A DNA stretch of 64,000 nucleotides from Coleofasciculus sp. FACHB-T130 (GTDB lineage: Bacteria > Cyanobacteriota > Cyanobacteriia > Cyanobacteriales > FACHB-T130): the NCBI RefSeq assembly GCF_014695375.1, contig NZ_JACJOG010000038.1:1-64000 (forward strand), written 5' to 3'. Shown one piece after another: positions 54,514 to 63,499 of the stretch. A program made the translations under genes and the position numbers. Within the stretch, counting starts at the first letter, position 1. Every line of letters starts with the position of its first letter. Under the pieces are notes generated by a model. The model saw only the letters and a program-made list of their open reading frames with translations, was not told the DNA's origin and searched no databases.

Positions 54514-54732
54514 TTATTGACCAGATTGTTCCACTAATTTTCTCAGACGCAGATATGCCTCTTCTGGGGTGAGCGGTTCAGATTCGGTTTCGTTAGGAAT
54601 ATAGAATTGGCTGCTATCTGGAAAGTAGCGGACGACAAAACTAGGGATAAGACCTAACTTTAGAGCTTTTTTTCCAAATTGTTCTGCTGTTTCCGAAAGG
54701 GTCAATTCATCATGGAACTGAGGTTGAGTCAT
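54514..54732 (-). CDS. Small conserved hypothetical protein of 72 residues
   Basis: MTQPQFHDELTLSETAEQFG, then KKALKLGLIPSFVVRYFPDSSQFYIPNETESEPLTPEEAYLRLRKLVEQSGQ. Soluble, helix plus strands, no known motif; I think it is conserved in cyanobacteria. AGGAG lies 11 bases before ATG 54732. It lies upstream of the PTOX gene on the same strand, 187 bases away. Confidence 0.7.
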   Translation of the reverse strand: MTQPQFHDELTLSETAEQFGKKALKLGLIPSFVVRYFPDSSQFYIPNETESEPLTPEEAYLRLRKLVEQSGQ

Positions 54733-55170
54733 AATCTTTTTGTCTCCTCAATAGTGTTTATAAATATAAACTAATAGGGACGCTAAGTTACAAAAGCTCA
54801 GGCAATAGCGCCACCAAGTGTAATTTACAAACAGTCCCTTAAAAGGGAAGCTGGGAGTTTACTAAGCAGAGGGTTCGACAAGGAAGGGTTAACAAAAGCG
54901 CGATAGCGTTAGCGAAGCGAGGCGTTAGCCTAGCGCTGACTTGTCAGTTCGCCATCCGACTTAGCGTTTCCGGAGGATAATCGCTGTTTCCCTGACCGTG
55001 TAGTACCGTGTAGAAACTCCCAGAGGGAGATTGCCATTCATTTGTTGTCCTTATTAACCAAGTTAATGCCTACCCCTTCCCTGAACTTCTACCGGAGGAG
55101 TGGGCATTACGTTAAATCTCTTGGTGATCTTATATACCAACCACTGAATGGTAGATTTCGGACAGTTTTC
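54733..55170. other. Spacer with a GCG-rich palindromic repeat
   Basis: About 440 bases without a gene. GCGATAGCGTTAGCGAAGCG followed by AGGCGTTAGCC and TAGCGC (54901-54937) is a dense set of interlocking inverted repeats like REP elements. The rest shows no gene or promoter I can define. Confidence 0.45.
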
Positions 55171-55428
55171 TTAGTTGACTTCTTCCTCACACATCGTCAA
55201 CACGCTTGGCTTGCAGCGTTTGATGGTGACTTCGATCCCGCCAGCTTTTTCACTTTGGATATCTTCAATATAGCCAGGGCACGCAGTTGCTGCTTCAGCG
55301 GAGTTGTGAAAGGGACCAAAATAGTAGATACAGCGAGGCTCAGTAGTGGCAATTTCCACCCACCAAGACATCCGGAGACCTTGTGCAAATCCTGTCAAGA
55401 CCTCTTTGATTGTTTTGAGCAGTGCCAT
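55171..55428 (-). CDS. DUF1816 protein
   Basis: An 85-residue protein, MALLKTIKEVLTGFAQGLRM then SWWVEIATTEPRCIYYFGPFHNSAEAATACPGYIEDIQSEKAGGIEVTIKRCKPSVLTMCEEE. The WWVEIxTxxPRCxYYFGPF core is the DUF1816 signature, almost exclusive to cyanobacteria and sometimes found with phycobilisome linker (CpcD-like) proteins. The function is unknown. The plus-strand frame overlapping it is a shadow. Confidence 0.88.
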   Translation of the reverse strand: MALLKTIKEVLTGFAQGLRMSWWVEIATTEPRCIYYFGPFHNSAEAATACPGYIEDIQSEKAGGIEVTIKRCKPSVLTMCEEEVN

Positions 55429-55478
55429 AGGAAGTGATAACTAAGAGAATTAGGGATTAGACAAACTAGACAGAGGCA

Positions 55479-55739
55479 TTGAAATTCTCGTTTGAACTGA
55501 ATGACAGTTCTGCCCAGCTCGATAGGATAACCTGGCAGTCGGCTCATAGTTGTACGATTCTGCTTTCATACAACTGCGTTACTGTACTCAGATGCGATCG
55601 CCAAATTGATATTTTATATCTTTTAGAAAACCTCAAAGAATATCAAACACAAAATTTGTTCTTGAATTCTAGTTTAACGGATGCAACTTGGCACAAGTGT
55701 ATGCAATACAACCTTAAAGTTCAAGATATTGCTGAATAA
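55479..55739 (+). CDS. Possible small hypothetical protein of 86 residues
   Basis: The frame reads MKFSFELNDSSAQLDRITWQ, then SAHSCTILLSYNCVTVLRCDRQIDILYLLENLKEYQTQNLFLN. Composition is plausible for a real protein, but no family is recognised and the apparent start is TTG 55479 without a clear ribosome site. It lies 51 bases from the divergent DUF1816 start. Low confidence. Confidence 0.35.
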   Translation: MKFSFELNDSSAQLDRITWQSAHSCTILLSYNCVTVLRCDRQIDILYLLENLKEYQTQNLFLNSSLTDATWHKCMQYNLKVQDIAE

Positions 55740-55780
55740 TCAATAAACCCTGACATTAGCAGCGTAACTGTTGACCATCA

Positions 55781-56038
55781 CTAGCTTTCTGTTTTTGGGA
55801 TATTTGCTCCCACGCCTAGTTCTTTTTTACTTGTCTTTAACTGCTTCCACAGAGACTTAATATCCTTGTATGCCTGTTCGGAAGAAATCTTACCTCCGGT
55901 TTGCAACGCAGATATATAAGAAATTTTTTGTGCAAATTCCTGTAAATTCGCATTAAAAGCTAGCTCCTCTGGAGTGAAACGACCCCAATAACGACTCTGG
56001 GGGTTGAGAAAGCTTAATTTATTGAGATTCTCTGGCAT
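55781..56038 (-). CDS. Small cyanobacterial protein (DUF7219-like)
   Basis: From ATG 56038 the 85-residue protein reads MPENLNKLSFLNPQSRYWGR, then FTPEELAFNANLQEFAQKISYISALQTGGKISSEQAYKDIKSLWKQLKTSKKELG. NPQSRYWGxFTPExLAFNANLQEFAQ is a pattern I recognise from a small cyanobacterial family (the DUF7219 name is from memory). The helical C-terminus ends in a Lys-rich helix. Function unknown. An upstream start at 56074 would add 12 residues that look unrelated. Confidence 0.78.
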   Translation of the reverse strand: MPENLNKLSFLNPQSRYWGRFTPEELAFNANLQEFAQKISYISALQTGGKISSEQAYKDIKSLWKQLKTSKKELGVGANIPKTES

Positions 56039-56772
56039 GGTACAACGCTCTGAATTAATTTTATAGTTAATCAACAGGTAGGCTAATTAAAGATTACTTG
56101 CCTGCACTCAATTATTTATAAATCGGTAATAAAAAACCATTACTTATTCCCATCATCTACAAAAAATCTTGCTTTTTAGAGCATTCTTTAAGATTTTAGC
56201 TTTATAAAGTCTACTGTTATTTATACCCCTAGTTTTAGTAGTCTAGGAAATACTAATATTTCGCGAACGCGACAGTGGCGAGGTAAGGTGGGAAGCTGCC
56301 AAACACAAAGCGAACTGTAATCTGGGTGGGGAAGGTTAATCGCTGGCGTTGATTGGTATCTTCCTCTGTGGCTAATGATGAGGAAGCCTGGAAGTTTTTC
56401 AAAACGCAATGGGGCGATGACACAGATAGGGAAACTTCTTGTTTTTGCATACAAAAACTGCTAGGGCAGTTTGCCCAACTCCGTAAGAATGCACCTTTGG
56501 AACTTTACCCGTTACTGTTTTACCAAACTTCTACCACAGGGCTGGGTTGAATGTTAAATTTACCTGTGATTGGAAGCACAAAACCTATGTTTAGGAAAGA
56601 TAGCGGTATCGTGGATAGAACAGTAAAGTTGTCAAAACAAGCGTAAGAGCTACAGCTTTGAGACATCTGTTTTATAAAATATAAGAGTTTTAAACGGCGA
56701 TCGCGAGAATTGCCTTGCACTTCTAAGATAGAATGAACCGACTGGGAAATTATTAGGCGATCGCGCATCCAA

Positions 56773-56807
56773 AAAAACCTTCTATTGCAGTTTCTCAGGA
56801 GGTTTTT
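56773..56807. terminator. Orphan hairpin terminator
   Basis: AAAAACCTTCT pairs, with one mismatch, with AGGAGGTTTTT (56797-56807) and runs into T-rich sequence. No gene end is near on either strand, so its transcript is unknown. Confidence 0.6.
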
Positions 56808-57025
56808 ATTTGTGTTTGCGACAGATTACAGCTCAGAGAACTTCCAGAAGACGCTGCTACGCGATCGCATACATAACGGTTTCAGTATTTCTAGCAGAGT
56901 TTGTAACTGTTTAGCTAAAATTGTATCGCTAATAAATAAACGAAATTATTCTCATTCAACCTGATTTTTCGCTTACACTAGAGGGATCAGCGAACCTTAA
57001 ATCTATTTGCAATTCTGAATATAAA

Positions 57026-57055
57026 AAGCCCCTATCAGTTGCTTTCTAGGGGCTT
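57026..57055. terminator. Orphan G/C hairpin terminator
   Basis: AAGCCCCTA (57026-57034) pairs with TAGGGGCTT (57047-57055) across a 12-base loop. A-runs precede it, giving T-runs on the minus strand. No gene end lies near, so it may end an untranslated RNA. Confidence 0.65.
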
Positions 57056-57675
57056 GGTGTTGTCTGTCAGTATATCCCGTTGCAGCTTCTTGCGGCAGGA
57101 TAACGATTATCTAAGGCTTAACTTTTGTCCTCTTCGCCTGCATCTATCTGAAGAAATAGATTGATGTAAACTCAGTGAATAATTGTATTAAAAATCACAA
57201 GCAATTTTAATTAGGTTCTTTCAAAACTTGTCTTTTCATACCCCGCGTAACTGAACTCTTGATTGCGTTCGTTAACGAAGCGGTGCTTAGTGCAAAGCAA
57301 CTTTGTGAAGCGATCGCAAAGCGTATGCAGAGAGTGATAGAATCTCCCTTGTGCTTTACTCACATTGCGCTCGGTTCCGCACTACAGGGTGTTGTACATC
57401 AAAGATTTTCCAATCGCTAAATATTTAGTTAGAAAACCCTAATTATTTCCATAATCTCAAAAAATAAGCTTGAATATACATTAGTTAAATAAAATTTACT
57501 TTTTGCCGCTATTTGCATATTTAATTTATTCATTTAATAAATAGATAAATAGGGGGAGCAAGGATTGCCTCTTTTGGAAGGGCGCAATTAGAGAAAGGAA
57601 TGTTAAAAGGAAAAAAGCAGTGAACTTGATAGAGGGTAAGAAGTTCTCAATCATGCCCTTAGTGAAGGTAAAACT

Positions 57676-58863
57676 ATGAAAAATGAAATAAATGTGAACT
57701 TATTTGCCCAACAAATTCAGCAAATTAACTGGCGATTAGCTGAGCTGTACAAAGGGGCAACCATCGCTCCGCCTAAAGAGCCAGAGCTACTGCCAGTCGC
57801 CTTCAAGGAGTTGGGCATCGCCTCGGAAACGCTACAAGTGGCGCTAGAGGAACTACGCCAGCAGAATGAGGAACTTGTAGCCGCACGACAGGCGTTGGAA
57901 GCCGAACGCCACCGCTACCAGGATCTGTTCGAGTTAGCACCGCAAGGCTACCTGGTGACGGATGCAGAAGGGACAATCCGAGAAGCCAACCGCGCTGCTG
58001 CTAAACTGCTCAACGTGTCGCCAGAGTTTTTAGTGGGCAAACCGTTTGTCATCTTCATTCCTCAAGAAGAACGTCGAATCTTTCGTAACGAACTGACTCG
58101 GCTGCATGAGCAGCAACGAGTATATGAGTGGACAGTACGCCTACAGCCCCGTAAAGGTGAGATTTTTGACGCGGGGATAACAGTCGCCACTACTCATAAT
58201 AATGGGGAAGGCAAAGCCGTCACATTGCGTTGGCTGATTCGCGATATCACTGAGCGCAAGCGGGTAGAGAAGGCGCTAGAAAAAAATAACTACGACCTCA
58301 AGCAAGATCGCCCTGTACAGGCTTACTCCAAAGGAGAAATCATTCCCCTCGACCCTCAAAACCTGTGGTTAGTGTGTCGGGGTTTGGTGAAGCTGAGTAC
58401 GATGAGTGACAATTGTGAAGAGGTGCTGGTAGGGTTAGTCGGTCCTTCGATGCCTTTTGGCTCTTGTTTAACCGCCCTGTCAACCTATCAAGCAACTGCC
58501 GTCTCGGACGTGCAGATAGTTAACATTTCCCTCTCAGAGATAACAGCCTCCCCTCATCTTGCCCAGACTATTTTACCGAAAATTAATTTGCGGTTGCGGC
58601 AGACAGAATCGCTTTTGGCGATTTCTGGTCAGCGACGATTGCAAGACCGCTTGCAGAATCTATTGTTGCTGCTGAAACAGGAAGTTGGCGAACCTGTGCC
58701 GCAGGGAACTCGTTTGAGCGTTCGTCTCACCCATCAAGACCTTGCCAATGCCTGCTGCGTCACCAGAGTGACAATTACCCGTTTGTTAGGGAAGTTACAG
58801 CAAGAAGGAAAGATTTCCTTTGACTCCAAGTACCACATTATCCTCAAAGAAGGGAGCTTCTAG
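57676..58863 (+). CDS. PAS-domain CRP/FNR-family fusion regulator
   Basis: A 395-residue protein combining sensor and DNA-binding parts. Residues about 50-80 are a coiled coil (LQVALEELRQQNEELVAARQALEAE). A PAS domain follows at about 80-200 (RYQDLFELAPQGYLVTDAEGTIREANRAAAKLLNV, WLIRDITERKR). Then comes a CRP-type effector domain (YSKGEIIPLDPQNLWLVCRGLVKLSTM, VGPSMPFGSCL) and a winged helix-turn-helix (RLTHQDLANACCVTRVTITRLLGKLQQEGKI). A PAS sensor placed directly in front of a complete CRP-like regulator is unusual; most PAS domains feed a kinase. The ligand and target genes are unknown. GAAGG lies 8 bases before ATG 57676. Single gene. Confidence 0.85.
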   Translation: MKNEINVNLFAQQIQQINWRLAELYKGATIAPPKEPELLPVAFKELGIASETLQVALEELRQQNEELVAARQALEAERHRYQDLFELAPQGYLVTDAEGTIREANRAAAKLLNVSPEFLVGKPFVIFIPQEERRIFRNELTRLHEQQRVYEWTVRLQPRKGEIFDAGITVATTHNNGEGKAVTLRWLIRDITERKRVEKALEKNNYDLKQDRPVQAYSKGEIIPLDPQNLWLVCRGLVKLSTMSDNCEEVLVGLVGPSMPFGSCLTALSTYQATAVSDVQIVNISLSEITASPHLAQTILPKINLRLRQTESLLAISGQRRLQDRLQNLLLLLKQEVGEPVPQGTRLSVRLTHQDLANACCVTRVTITRLLGKLQQEGKISFDSKYHIILKEGSF

Positions 58864-58929
58864 AGTAAGCGGTTAGGGGTGAGTTATCAGTTGTTGGTTG
58901 ATTAACAAGTGACAGTGGGTAGCTTGAAA

Positions 58930-60099
58930 TCAAGTCTGAAGACTGTCTATGCCAACGGCGTCAGAGAGGGACGCTAAGCTGTGTTCCTGCAATTTTTGCA
59001 ACAGACCCTCCAGAATGCGGCGTACCATCCAAGGACCTTCATAAATCCAGCCAGTGTAAACCTGGATCAGGCTAGCACCCGCCGCGATTTTCTCCCAGGC
59101 ATCTTGGGCAGTGAAGATGCCGCCGACGCCGATAATGGGCAGTTGACCTTGCGTTTGCGTGAAGATAAAGCGAATGACTTCGGTAGAACGTTCTCTTAAA
59201 GGGGCACCGCTGATGCCACCGGCTTCTTCACTCACGGGTTTACCAGTTGGGGAAAGTATCTGGGTTTTTAGATGATCGCGCCGGATAGTGGTGTTAGTGG
59301 CGATGATCCCAGCCAGTTGGTAATTTTTAGCAAGTTCAATCACAGAAGCGATCGCTTCCCACTCCAAATCTGGGGCAATCTTTACCAGTAGAGGTTTTTG
59401 TCCTTGATTTTCCTGTTGCAGGGCATCTAGAATCAGACTCAGCTGATCCGAGGACTGGAGACTTCGCAATCCTGGTGTATTGGGTGAGCTAACGTTAACG
59501 ACAAAGTAATCTCCCAAATCCTTCAAAAGGCGAAAACTACCCAGATAGTCAGCAGCCGCAGCCTCTAGTGGCGTTATCTTAGATTTACCTAGATTAATTC
59601 CTAGGGGAATGTTGAAGGTTGAAGGTTGAAGGTTGGAATTTTCAGCTTTTAACTTTCCACTCCAGCTTTCCAACCTTTGCGCCATTGCCGCGGCCCCTTG
59701 GTTATTAAATCCCATCCGGTTGAGGGCGGCTTTGTCCATCGGCAAGCGAAACAAGCGAGGACGGGGATTTCCCGGTTGCGCGTGTAAGGTTACGGTGCCG
59801 AGTTCCGCAAAGCCGAAGCCGAGACTGGGCCAAATCCCAGCCGCGACGCCATCCTTATCAAATCCAGCGGCTAGACCCACTGGATTGGGGAACTTTAGCT
59901 TCCACAAAGTTTGTTCTAAGCGAACATCTCTCTTGGCGTAAGATTGCTGTAATTGTGCAACAATCCAGCTTTTGGGGGGATGAGAAGGCGAACCGGCAAG
60001 AGCGCTGAACAGATGGAGCGTTTGTTGATGCAGCCATTCTGGATCGGCTTTCAATCCGGAAAATAATGCCGGACGAATTGCGAGTTGATAGATATCCAT
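58930..60099 (-). CDS. pyrD: Dihydroorotate dehydrogenase (quinone), class 2
   Basis: PyrD oxidises dihydroorotate to orotate and passes electrons to quinone at the membrane. The 389-residue protein has the N-terminal helix pair ([29 protein letters not shown]), [54 protein letters not shown] with the catalytic serine, [15 protein letters not shown] and [33 protein letters not shown]. Residues about 148-162 ([15 protein letters not shown]) are an insert encoded by GTTGAAG heptamers (59611-59638). Starts at ATG 60099. pyrB and two dihydroorotase-like loci are in the same window. Confidence 0.96.
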   Translation of the reverse strand: MDIYQLAIRPALFSGLKADPEWLHQQTLHLFSALAGSPSHPPKSWIVAQLQQSYAKRDVRLEQTLWKLKFPNPVGLAAGFDKDGVAAGIWPSLGFGFAELGTVTLHAQPGNPRPRLFRLPMDKAALNRMGFNNQGAAAMAQRLESWSGKLKAENSNLQPSTFNIPLGINLGKSKITPLEAAAADYLGSFRLLKDLGDYFVVNVSSPNTPGLRSLQSSDQLSLILDALQQENQGQKPLLVKIAPDLEWEAIASVIELAKNYQLAGIIATNTTIRRDHLKTQILSPTGKPVSEEAGGISGAPLRERSTEVIRFIFTQTQGQLPIIGVGGIFTAQDAWEKIAAGASLIQVYTGWIYEGPWMVRRILEGLLQKLQEHSLASLSDAVGIDSLQT

Positions 60100-60469
60100 A
60101 ATTTAATCATTCGTCGTTAATCATTAGTCATTGGTAAAAAAGAAAACAAAAATAACTAATAATTGACAACCGACTATCCTCAAGTAAGGGCATTCTAGAT
60201 ATTACAAGCTTTGCAAGAGACACCCACGAACAAAGTTCATACCAAAAACATGAAAGTCTCTTTCCCGCACGCCCGACTTCCGAGTTTTAAGACACTCACC
60301 GATGAGCAAAGTTTCACAACGAATAAGCTGAAAATATTTCCTTTTGAGACGCTCTGGTTTGTTCGGGCAATCCGCGAGTAGAGCGCCGCTACGCTAACAG
60401 TCCTACTTTCAAGTGAGAAATCTGACAAGCGACAAGCGATCGCAATGAGTCGGGTCGCGGTTGAATAAC
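60100..60469. other. Divergent spacer pyrD / GAF gene
   Basis: About 370 bases. 60105-60135 has TAATCATT/TAGTCATTGG repeats typical of short tandem repeats, and 60378-60402 has a GCGCCGCTACGCTAAC element of the GCG-rich palindrome class. No gene is supported; the minus-strand frame 60237-60428 looks spurious. Confidence 0.35.
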
Positions 60470-63454
60470 ATGGATCAACACCACACTCCAGACCAAAGTC
60501 CAGCGGACTACGAAAACCAACTTGTTGCCTTGGGGCGCGTCCTTCAGACCATGCGGGAAGAGGAGAATGTTGACGTTCTCATCGAAACCACCCTGAATTA
60601 TCTCGCCTCCGAGTTTGACTATCGCCTGATTTGGATTGGCCTCTACGATCGCTTAGATCACCGTTTATTTGGCAAAGGCGGCGTCACTCCCACCGGCGAC
60701 ACAAAATTTCTTAAAAGTAAGTTTACTCTAAGTCCCGGCGACCTTCTGGAGCAGGTAGTCATCCAGCAGCGCTCCTTAGGCGTCCCAAATCTCAGCGAAG
60801 AAGTGCGGGCTGGAGAATGGCGTCGAGCAGCTCAACAATTTGGAATTCAGGGTGCGTTTTTTTATCCTTTGCGCTGCAAAGACCGTTGTTTTGGTGTCGT
60901 GCTACTAGGATCGTCCTTGTGGGGTGCCACTCCTCGACCGGGAGAAAAAGCCCAGATGTCAATGCTGTTTGGGGGATTAGCTGCTGCCCTGTACCAGATT
61001 GAACTTGACTGGCAGCACTCCTCGACCAAGCGCCCCGACCAGCCGCTATTTCAGGTGCTAGACCAGATGGCGCGGATGCCTGCGATGGATCAACGCCTAG
61101 AGGCTGTGGTAGCCATGACGCAGCAATTTATTGGACCAACTCGCACCAGCGTCTACTGGTATTCCCCGGAGCGACGCTACTTTTGGCACCGAGTTGGCAA
61201 CCGCCAGACATCTAAGGGACTCGCTTCCTCAGCCGCCAGTGCTGCTGCTGGTCTTACCGTCCAAGAAGTCAGCGAATTTTATCTAGCTCTGAATGAAAAT
61301 CGGCTGATTGCCATTGGCGCGGGTAGAAGCCCCCTAAAAGCCGAAGTAACCGGGCGCTTGCTCTCCAGGTTGCGGGCACGCTCCCTTTTGGCTGCACCGA
61401 TTCGGGTAAAGCAGGAACTGGTGGGCTTTCTGGCAGTGGAAGGCAATGAAGCTCGCATTTGGGAAGAAGCGGAAAAAAACTACATTCGTGCGGCTGCTCA
61501 GTTGATTTCCCTAGGGGCAGGAAGTGAGGAGATAGAAGGAACGCTTGAGCGTACCCAACAGGATGCCCAACTGGTGGCAGAGTGTGCCCGTATTCTCGCC
61601 GACAACACAAACGCTGAGAAAGCCTTAGATGAGTGTGCCCAGCTGCTCTTGAAGCGGCTGGGGGCAGAACGTTTTTTGGTACTGCAACAACCCAGAAGTG
61701 GTCATGGGTCATGGTTCGGGAATGGGGAACAAGACTCATTCCCGATTACTCCAGGTTCAACTGAAAACTCAAAACAGAAAGCTGAAAATTATTCGGTTGT
61801 TTACCAGCGCCAGCCACTGAATAGAAGACCCCTAACAACTTCCCTCAGCGCTGTTACAGGTGCTGACCGGCAGCTAATCGAGGAAAGTCCTGAAGCCGTG
61901 GCGATTGAAGATTGGGAACAAGACCCGCGACTGGGTCGCTGGCGGGAAAGCTTGGCGGGTTTAGGCGTGCGATCGCTTTTAGTCTGCCGGATGTCCAGTC
62001 GCGACACCTCTGAGCTTGACCCAGACCCGAAAGAGAACTTACCCCTTGTTGTCATTGGTCATAACACTCCCCGAACTTGGAACCAAACCGAGCGCCAATT
62101 ACTAGGCATCGTCAGCCAACAATTAAGTTTGGCAGTCCGCACCTTGGAGATGAGAACCTCCACCCAACTCTCAGAGTCAGCCCAATCCTTCTTCCAGGCT
62201 GGCTTGAAGATTCTCTTATCGGCACCGCCAGACCCAGCCGGGTTCGATCGGGCTTGGGTGGAATTCCTCTCTGAGATGCTGCAATCTCCTCTAGCGCTCT
62301 TGCTTACTTGGGGAGGCACTCGGAAAGATTCTCGGATTGAAAACGCCAAGGTAGCGGCGGCGGTGATGGCAAACTCGCGGTTTGCCCTTCCCCCCGACCT
62401 TTCGGTTCCACTCAACGATGCATTGATTCAGGAAGCTCTAACGACTGAGGGTCTTCTAGAAAAGCGGGGCACGCAAATCCCCGGTAGATCCCGGCAATGG
62501 CTGAGCAGCGCCAGTATCGGCTGCTTGCTGGTCATGGCTCTCCCCCAGGATGAAGGCGGAAGGACGAAGGAGGAAACAACTCCCCTTCATCCTTCCGGTG
62601 GTCTGGTTGTGCTGGCAGACAGCCCCCAGCGTCAGTGGCCCGAACACTTACTTCCGGTTGTGGAAACCTTGATAGGACAGTTCGCTCGGATTCGCCAGTA
62701 CACCTTGGAAAACGCCGCTCTCTATGGGCAAGTCAGAAACCTAGAACAGCTGAACTGGTATAAACATCGTTGTATGGCAAGCTTGCATTCCTCTGCCGCC
62801 GATCGCCTTAACCGCCTGAATCAACTTGTAGGGGGGGGATTATCAGACATCCCGCTGGGAGAACAAACCAATCGTGCAGACAGTTCTGTACCTTCTAAAG
62901 GGCATCCTCCAGATAAATCTTTAGCGCGTATGCATTCCTCACAACTCATCCGCGAACTAGGGAATATCCTTGGGGAGTTCGCCCCGCTCGTGGAGGAGGA
63001 GCAGTGGCAGCTGAAGCGCCGACTGACAAAGGTGCCGTTAGTGAATGTGTTGAAGCGATCGCTCTGGTTCGTTCAACCTCTCTACCATCAGCGCCAGATT
63101 CAAGTATCCATCGGAGGAGTGGGTAGCAACCTTCACGTATATAGCGACCTGCTTAAGCTGGAATGCGTCCTCTCCGAACTGTTAGCGATCGCAGCTCGTA
63201 AGGCAACCGCAAACAGCCGGATTCATCTCAAGGCTGAAGTCAAAATTCCCCAAGAGGACAGCGCTTCCCTCGTGGAATTGTTAATGACCGATTCGGAAAG
63301 TTTTGATTTGACAACACCCGTAGGAGCGGGTTTCCATCTCGAACCAACCTTGAAGATTTGCCAACGCTTCGTGCGCTCTTTTGGCGGCGATCTCCAGTTT
63401 TACCAGATGGAAGGACACCGCTACTTAACTCGGTTGTTACTACCAATGGTCTAA
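60470..63454 (+). CDS. Large multi-GAF sensor protein with degenerate kinase-like C-terminus
   Basis: A 994-residue soluble protein from ATG 60470 (MDQHHTPDQSPADYENQ). At least three GAF-type domains are visible: about 30-185 (LIETTLNYLASEFDYRLIWIGLYD...GAFFYPLRCKDRCFGVVLLG), about 215-360 (VVAMTQQFIGPTRTSVYWY...LLAAPIRVKQELVGFLAVEG) and about 385-580 (ALDECAQLLLKRLGAERFLVLQ...NQTERQLLGIVSQQLSLAV), with a fourth diverged one to about 760. No conserved bilin Cys-His pair was noticed. The C-terminus (LECVLSELLAIAARKATANSRIHLKAEV, TLKICQRFVRSFGGDLQFYQMEGHRYLTRLLLP) has the shape of a HATPase with a weak N-box and no H-box. Two low-complexity inserts are repeat-derived. Role unknown; convergent with secA. 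Confidence 0.82.
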   Translation: MDQHHTPDQSPADYENQLVALGRVLQTMREEENVDVLIETTLNYLASEFDYRLIWIGLYDRLDHRLFGKGGVTPTGDTKFLKSKFTLSPGDLLEQVVIQQRSLGVPNLSEEVRAGEWRRAAQQFGIQGAFFYPLRCKDRCFGVVLLGSSLWGATPRPGEKAQMSMLFGGLAAALYQIELDWQHSSTKRPDQPLFQVLDQMARMPAMDQRLEAVVAMTQQFIGPTRTSVYWYSPERRYFWHRVGNRQTSKGLASSAASAAAGLTVQEVSEFYLALNENRLIAIGAGRSPLKAEVTGRLLSRLRARSLLAAPIRVKQELVGFLAVEGNEARIWEEAEKNYIRAAAQLISLGAGSEEIEGTLERTQQDAQLVAECARILADNTNAEKALDECAQLLLKRLGAERFLVLQQPRSGHGSWFGNGEQDSFPITPGSTENSKQKAENYSVVYQRQPLNRRPLTTSLSAVTGADRQLIEESPEAVAIEDWEQDPRLGRWRESLAGLGVRSLLVCRMSSRDTSELDPDPKENLPLVVIGHNTPRTWNQTERQLLGIVSQQLSLAVRTLEMRTSTQLSESAQSFFQAGLKILLSAPPDPAGFDRAWVEFLSEMLQSPLALLLTWGGTRKDSRIENAKVAAAVMANSRFALPPDLSVPLNDALIQEALTTEGLLEKRGTQIPGRSRQWLSSASIGCLLVMALPQDEGGRTKEETTPLHPSGGLVVLADSPQRQWPEHLLPVVETLIGQFARIRQYTLENAALYGQVRNLEQLNWYKHRCMASLHSSAADRLNRLNQLVGGGLSDIPLGEQTNRADSSVPSKGHPPDKSLARMHSSQLIRELGNILGEFAPLVEEEQWQLKRRLTKVPLVNVLKRSLWFVQPLYHQRQIQVSIGGVGSNLHVYSDLLKLECVLSELLAIAARKATANSRIHLKAEVKIPQEDSASLVELLMTDSESFDLTTPVGAGFHLEPTLKICQRFVRSFGGDLQFYQMEGHRYLTRLLLPMV

Positions 63455-63496
63455 TTAAAAATTAAAAATTGAATGCCCAATTTTTAATTTTTAATT
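63453..63496. terminator. Bidirectional 19-bp A/T terminator
   Basis: AATTAAAAATTAAAAATTG (63453-63471) pairs perfectly with CAATTTTTAATTTTTAATT (63478-63496) across a 6-base loop. It lies between the convergent GAF gene and secA stops and can serve both. Confidence 0.9.
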
Positions 63497-63499
63497 CTT

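Larger units (their letters stand above)
56039..57675. other. 1.6-kb stretch without a supportable gene
   Basis: Short open frames on both strands (56221-56768) overlap each other and have no recognisable motifs. Two hairpin terminators (56773-56807, 57026-57055) lie inside with no gene upstream that I can identify, suggesting an untranslated RNA or a lost gene. 57255-57335 contains GCG-rich palindromic repeat DNA. The last 140 bases are the A/T-rich upstream region of the PAS-CRP gene, ending in GTGAAGGTAAAACT before ATG. Confidence 0.5.

Noticed and set aside
55042..55437. 131-residue plus-strand frame
   Set aside because: Antisense to the DUF1816 gene, whose signature is clear.
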